Shown piece by piece: positions 61,068-64,000 of a stretch of 64,000 nucleotides of DNA. This DNA comes from Haloarcula rubra (GTDB taxonomy: Archaea > Halobacteriota > Halobacteria > Halobacteriales > Haloarculaceae), in contig NZ_RKLR01000002.1 in NCBI RefSeq assembly GCF_019599465.1, forward strand, positions 372,001 to 436,000, in the 5' to 3' direction. Each line of letters opens with the position of its first letter. Position 1 is the stretch's first letter. The position numbers were made by a program, and so were the translations under genes. The notes below the pieces were generated by a model. It was not told where the DNA came from. It was given only the letters and a program-made list of their open reading frames with translations, and ran no database searches.

Positions 61068-61559
61068 ATGTCTCTCGAGGCGACCGACTTCTCCCTGCCC
61101 AACGTCGGCCCCGGCCCGGACCCGCTCTCGCTGTCGGCGCTCGCCGCAGACCACGAGTTCGCCCTCCTCCTGTTCCAGCGGGACCACTACTGTACGAACT
61201 GCCGGGAGCAGGTCCAGACCGTCGCCGGGCGGTACGACGAGTTCGTCGACCGGGACGCCGAAGTCGTCTCCATCGTGCCGGAACCCGAAGACCGCGTACG
61301 GGAGTGGCAGGACAGCTACGACCTACCGTATCCGCTCGTCGCCGACCCCGATGCGACGGCCGGCGATGCGTACGACCAGCCGGTCCGCTTCGGCTTTCTG
61401 GGTGACTGGAGCGACTTCCTCGGCCGGATGCCCGAGGCCGTCCTCGTCGACCTGCGGGACGGCCCCGAGGTAGTGTGGTCCTACCGGAGCAAGTCGACGT
61501 TCGACCGGCCCGGCGTCGACGACCTGCTGGACGCCATCGACGACGCCCGGACTCGCTGA
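61068..61559 (+). CDS. Peroxiredoxin, AhpC/TSA-like
   Basis: 163 residues of the thioredoxin-fold peroxiredoxin family. The peroxidatic Cys region is HYCTNCREQVQ (C42, C45), giving a CxxC that could resolve as an internal disulfide, as in the redoxin/DUF899-like group. Other blocks are FALLLFQRDH, VVSIVPEPEDRVREWQDSY and YPLVADPDATAGDAY. It detoxifies peroxides or reduces disulfides; reductant unknown. It lies 51 nt after samp2 and 3 nt before the GNAT gene on the same strand, apparently an operon. Confidence 0.88.
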   Translation: MSLEATDFSLPNVGPGPDPLSLSALAADHEFALLLFQRDHYCTNCREQVQTVAGRYDEFVDRDAEVVSIVPEPEDRVREWQDSYDLPYPLVADPDATAGDAYDQPVRFGFLGDWSDFLGRMPEAVLVDLRDGPEVVWSYRSKSTFDRPGVDDLLDAIDDARTR

Positions 61560-61561
61560 CG

Positions 61562-61930
61562 ATGTTCGTGCGCGAGGCCACGGTCGCCGACCTGCCGGAC
61601 GTGATGAACGTGCTCGACGGCGCGGCGCTCTCTATCGACGTCGCGACGGTCCGAGAGAGCATCGCCGAGGACGGCGTTCTCGTGGTCGTCTCCGAGGACG
61701 GCGAGCGAGTGCTGGGTTCGCTCGTCCTCGACGGCGAACACGTCGCGGCCGTCGCGGTCCGCCGTCGTCGCCGCGGACAGGGCATCGGGACGGCGCTGGT
61801 CGAGGCCGCCGCAGACCGGCGGGAACGACTCACCGCCACGTTCGACGCCGACGTGAAACCGTTCTACGAGGGCCTCGGGTTCACGGTCGAACCCGTCGAG
61901 GAACCCGGCCGCTGGCGGGGCGAGCGGTAG
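61562..61930 (+). CDS. GNAT-family N-acetyltransferase
   Basis: 122 residues. Motif A with the acetyl-CoA pyrophosphate loop is VAAVAVRRRRRGQGIGTALV (about 62-81; RGQGIG), and the C-terminal FYEGLGFTVEPVEEPGRW is motif B. Small GNATs of this kind acetylate amines or protein N-termini; target unknown. It starts 2 nt after the peroxiredoxin stop, so it is co-transcribed. Confidence 0.9.
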   Translation: MFVREATVADLPDVMNVLDGAALSIDVATVRESIAEDGVLVVVSEDGERVLGSLVLDGEHVAAVAVRRRRRGQGIGTALVEAAADRRERLTATFDADVKPFYEGLGFTVEPVEEPGRWRGER

Positions 61931-61961
61931 GTGTAACCGCCGGTAGCGCGACGGCGCCCGC

Positions 61962-62414
61962 TCAGTTCGCCCGGCCCGCCAACTCCTCGATACGCAACTC
62001 GTAGAGCGTCAACTCGAGTTCGTCCAGTGCCTCGTCGAACACCCGGATGGGGGCGAACCGGTCGTTGATACTGACGGCGTCGTAGGCCGGGTCGTCGGGC
62101 GGAACCACTCGAATCGGCCCACGGGCGAGGACGCTCCAGCCGTGCTGTTCGGCGTCGTCGCCCGTGGCTTCGGCCTCGTAGACGACGTACGTCGCGGTGT
62201 CCGTCGTCTCGACGTAGGCGGCCTTCCTGCTGTCGGGCGTCTCGCCCAGTCGGACGTACAGCGACCCGTCCTCGTAGTGGTGAAACACCGGAATCGCGTA
62301 GGCGTCGCCGTCGTCGGCCAGCGCGAGGACGCCGCTCGTGGCGTCGCGCAGTCTGCTCTCGACTTCGGCCTCGGTCAGCCCCTCGGTGTAGGCGAACTCG
62401 ACGTCGGGGTCCAT
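61962..62414 (-). CDS. Pyridoxamine 5'-phosphate oxidase-like flavoprotein
   Basis: 150 residues, split beta-barrel of the FMN-binding PNPOx-like type: GVLALADDGDAYAIPVFHHY, SLYVRLGETPDSRKAAYVET and GWSVLARGPIRVVPPDD are the usual strands and FMN-contact regions. Members reduce or bind F420, FMN or heme; haloarchaeal representatives are numerous and mostly uncharacterised. ATG 62414, directly upstream of no other gene on its strand but 24 nt after the phosphohexomutase stop. Confidence 0.88.
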   Translation of the reverse strand: MDPDVEFAYTEGLTEAEVESRLRDATSGVLALADDGDAYAIPVFHHYEDGSLYVRLGETPDSRKAAYVETTDTATYVVYEAEATGDDAEQHGWSVLARGPIRVVPPDDPAYDAVSINDRFAPIRVFDEALDELELTLYELRIEELAGRAN

Positions 62415-62438
62415 GCCGGACCAACGCGGCCCGGCGAG

Positions 62439-63827
62439 TTAAACCAGCGGGACGACCAGTTCGCGGCCGGCGCGCAGGAGTTCCGTCACGCGCTGGTCGC
62501 TGCCGGCCTCTGCGTAGACCCGGAGTTTCGGTTCCGTCCCCGAGGGGCGGACCAGTACCCACGTGTCGTCGGCCAGCCGAATCTTGAACCCGTCGACGGT
62601 GTTGACGCCGGCCACGTCGACGCCGGCCACCGAGTCGGGGAGTTCGTCCTCCAGCGCGTCCAGCACCGGGCCCTTGCGCTCGTCCGGGCAGTCGACGCTG
62701 ACCCGGCCCTGATGAATCTCGCCGTGTTCGTCGAGCAAGCGGTCGACGCGGGCGTCCAGCGATTCCTCGGCCTCGGCGGCGGCGGCCACGAGCGCCAGCA
62801 ACACGCCGTCCTTGTTGCGGAGGTGGTCGGTCAGACCGAACCCACCCGATTCCTCGCCACCCATCAGGGCGTCGTGGTCGGCCATCGCCTCGGCGACCCA
62901 CTTGAACCCGACCGCCACCTCGTGGGCAGACTGGCCGTGGGCCTCGGCCACCCGGTCGACGATGCTGGAGGTGGAGACGGTCCGCACGACGTCGCCGGAC
63001 CGCGACTCCAGCAGGTAGTCGTACAGCGCCGCGAAGAAGAGGTTCGCGTCCAGATAGCCGCGCTCCGGCGTCACGATACCGATGCGGTCGGCGTCGCCGT
63101 CGTTGACGATGCCGAGGGCGGCGTCGCCCTCGCGCACGCGTGAAATCAGTTCCTTGACGTTCTCGGCCGCTGGCTCCGGCGACCCGCCGCCGAACTCGGG
63201 GTCCTGCTCGTCCCGCAGGGCGGTCACGTCGGCCCCGGCACGTTCGAGGAGCGCGTCGGTGACGCCCCGACCGCTCCCGTGCATCGCGTCGTAGGCCACC
63301 GAGAGGCCCGAGAGGTCGGTGTCGGCGTAGTCGATTGCGTGGTCGGCGTAGTCGGCGACGAGGTCGCCCTCGGTGACCGACCCCCACTCGTCCTCGGGGA
63401 GGGGGTCCGGGTCGCCGAGGTTCTTGACGATATCCTCGGTCGCATCCGGGAGCGCGGGCGCACCCGACCCGGGGACGAACTTCACGCCGTTGTACTCCGG
63501 CGGGTTGTGACTGGCCGTTATCTGGAGCGCCCCGACGAGGCCGCGCTCTCTGACCGTCCACGCGACGACGGGCGTGGGCGTGTCACGGTCCGGGACGAGC
63601 ACGTCGAACCCGTTGGCACACAGCACGCGGGCCAGTTCCTCGGCGAACCCGCGCGACGTCTCGCGGGCGTCGTAGCCGACGGCCACCGTCCCGCTCTCGC
63701 CTCGCTCCCGGAGCGCCGTCGCGACTGCCTGCCCGACCATCCGCACGCGCGGTGCGGTGAACTCGTCTAACGTCGCTCGCCACCCGTCGGTCCCGAACGC
63801 TATCGCCGCGGCGTCGTCCTCGTCCAT
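62439..63827 (-). CDS. Phosphoglucomutase/phosphomannomutase family protein
   Basis: 462 residues of the alpha-D-phosphohexomutase superfamily. The catalytic phosphoserine is S106 in ITASHNPPEYNGVKF, the metal loop is NDGDADRIG, the sugar-specificity loop GGEESGGFG and the phosphate-binding loop RPSGTEPKLRVY. The GEESGG sugar loop fits PMM/PGM; glucosamine mutase activity cannot be excluded. It supplies activated hexoses for glycosylation and glycolipids. ATG 63827. Confidence 0.95.
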   Translation of the reverse strand: MDEDDAAAIAFGTDGWRATLDEFTAPRVRMVGQAVATALRERGESGTVAVGYDARETSRGFAEELARVLCANGFDVLVPDRDTPTPVVAWTVRERGLVGALQITASHNPPEYNGVKFVPGSGAPALPDATEDIVKNLGDPDPLPEDEWGSVTEGDLVADYADHAIDYADTDLSGLSVAYDAMHGSGRGVTDALLERAGADVTALRDEQDPEFGGGSPEPAAENVKELISRVREGDAALGIVNDGDADRIGIVTPERGYLDANLFFAALYDYLLESRSGDVVRTVSTSSIVDRVAEAHGQSAHEVAVGFKWVAEAMADHDALMGGEESGGFGLTDHLRNKDGVLLALVAAAAEAEESLDARVDRLLDEHGEIHQGRVSVDCPDERKGPVLDALEDELPDSVAGVDVAGVNTVDGFKIRLADDTWVLVRPSGTEPKLRVYAEAGSDQRVTELLRAGRELVVPLV

Positions 63828-63870
63828 GCTGGATACCTCTCGGCGAGATGTGAAAAATTCTCGCGTCGTC

Positions 63871-64000
63871 TCACGGGTCGAACGCCGCCTCGGCGTCCGA
63901 GGATTCCACGAGCCGTTCCTTCTCGGCCCGGGAGAGCTGTTTGATGTCGTACTCGCGGCTCATCGCCGCGGATCTGGACTCGAACTCCTCGACGTGGACG
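63871..64000 (-). CDS. GIY-YIG nuclease-family protein, C-terminal end only
   Basis: Only the last 42 codons are in the window; the start lies beyond the right edge. The sequence ends VHVEEFESRSAAMSREYDIK, QLSRAEKERLVES, which is the C-terminal half of small GIY-YIG proteins (YhbQ-like, about 90 residues), where AMSREYDIKQLSRAEKE is diagnostic. The catalytic GIY-YIG segment itself is outside, so activity cannot be judged. Confidence 0.8.
   Translation of the reverse strand, partial: VHVEEFESRSAAMSREYDIKQLSRAEKERLVESSDAEAAFDP

Overview
The window is chromosomal DNA of a halophilic archaeon (class Halobacteria, Haloarcula/Halomicrobium-like in style; genus not resolvable by eye). The evidence is a very high GC content, strongly acidic proteins, and archaeal information-processing genes: Trm1, thermosome, eIF1A-RIO1-KH, NMD3-Taw2, RadA, RFC small subunit, archaeal AlaRS, SAMP2, CetZ and an archaellin. 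TATA boxes lie 25-35 nt before starts, so many transcripts are leaderless or short-leadered. I see no transposase, integrase, CRISPR array, rRNA or phage module. Apart from the unusual intergenic elements, this is core chromosome.

Layout. 1-6.7 kb: partial membrane histidine kinase, trm1, a MATE exporter, a YihY/BrkB-type membrane protein and a PAP2 phosphatase. 6.7-12.8 kb: divergent glnA/lrp, a TetR-MATE pair with a palindromic operator, a predicted pseudokinase and a Rieske protein. 12.8-19.1 kb: a small acidic protein, an AEC transporter, small zinc-finger proteins, a thiolase, a thermosome subunit and an ORC-like AAA ATPase. 19.1-21.1 kb: a translation/ribosome-biogenesis operon (eIF1A, RIO1, KH protein). 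21.1-31.1 kb: an SCP2 protein, a PAS kinase, a DUF460 protein, an enoyl-CoA hydratase, tRNA-Thr(GGT), a thioesterase, an AIM24 protein and a possible nuclease-fold protein. 31.2-40 kb: a cysteine-cluster protein, cspA divergent from an XPD-type helicase, cetZ, a Tat lipoprotein, and nmd3-taw2. 40-49.5 kb: htpX-pspAB, radA, an aldo/keto reductase, a CPBP protease, an acyltransferase, an Nmad3-like protein and a RAD55/KaiC-like ATPase. 49.6-64 kb: PHP, cupin, HPP and glutamine-amidotransferase genes, zinc-ribbon membrane proteins, alaS, a lone archaellin, rfcS, samp2-peroxiredoxin-GNAT, a phosphohexomutase and a GIY-YIG gene cut by the window edge.

The most interesting material is non-coding. 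(1) Two copies, in opposite orientation, of a structured intergenic element (41011-41146 and 60550-60727) share conserved boxes in the same order. Their long stems differ completely in sequence but are perfectly self-complementary in each copy, as expected for a conserved structure. (2) A perfect 14-bp inverted repeat (43582-43595 / 43699-43712) of the archaeal origin-recognition-box type, with G-string, lies beside radA without an orc1/cdc6 gene. (3) An 18-bp motif, identical at 17 positions, lies just upstream of the TATA boxes of both the archaellin and the RAD55-like ATPase gene.

Among proteins, points of note are a kinase-fold protein lacking the catalytic residues, an alpha/beta-hydrolase lacking the nucleophile, a DUF460 RNase H-like/coiled-coil protein, and a set of very small zinc-finger and membrane microproteins.
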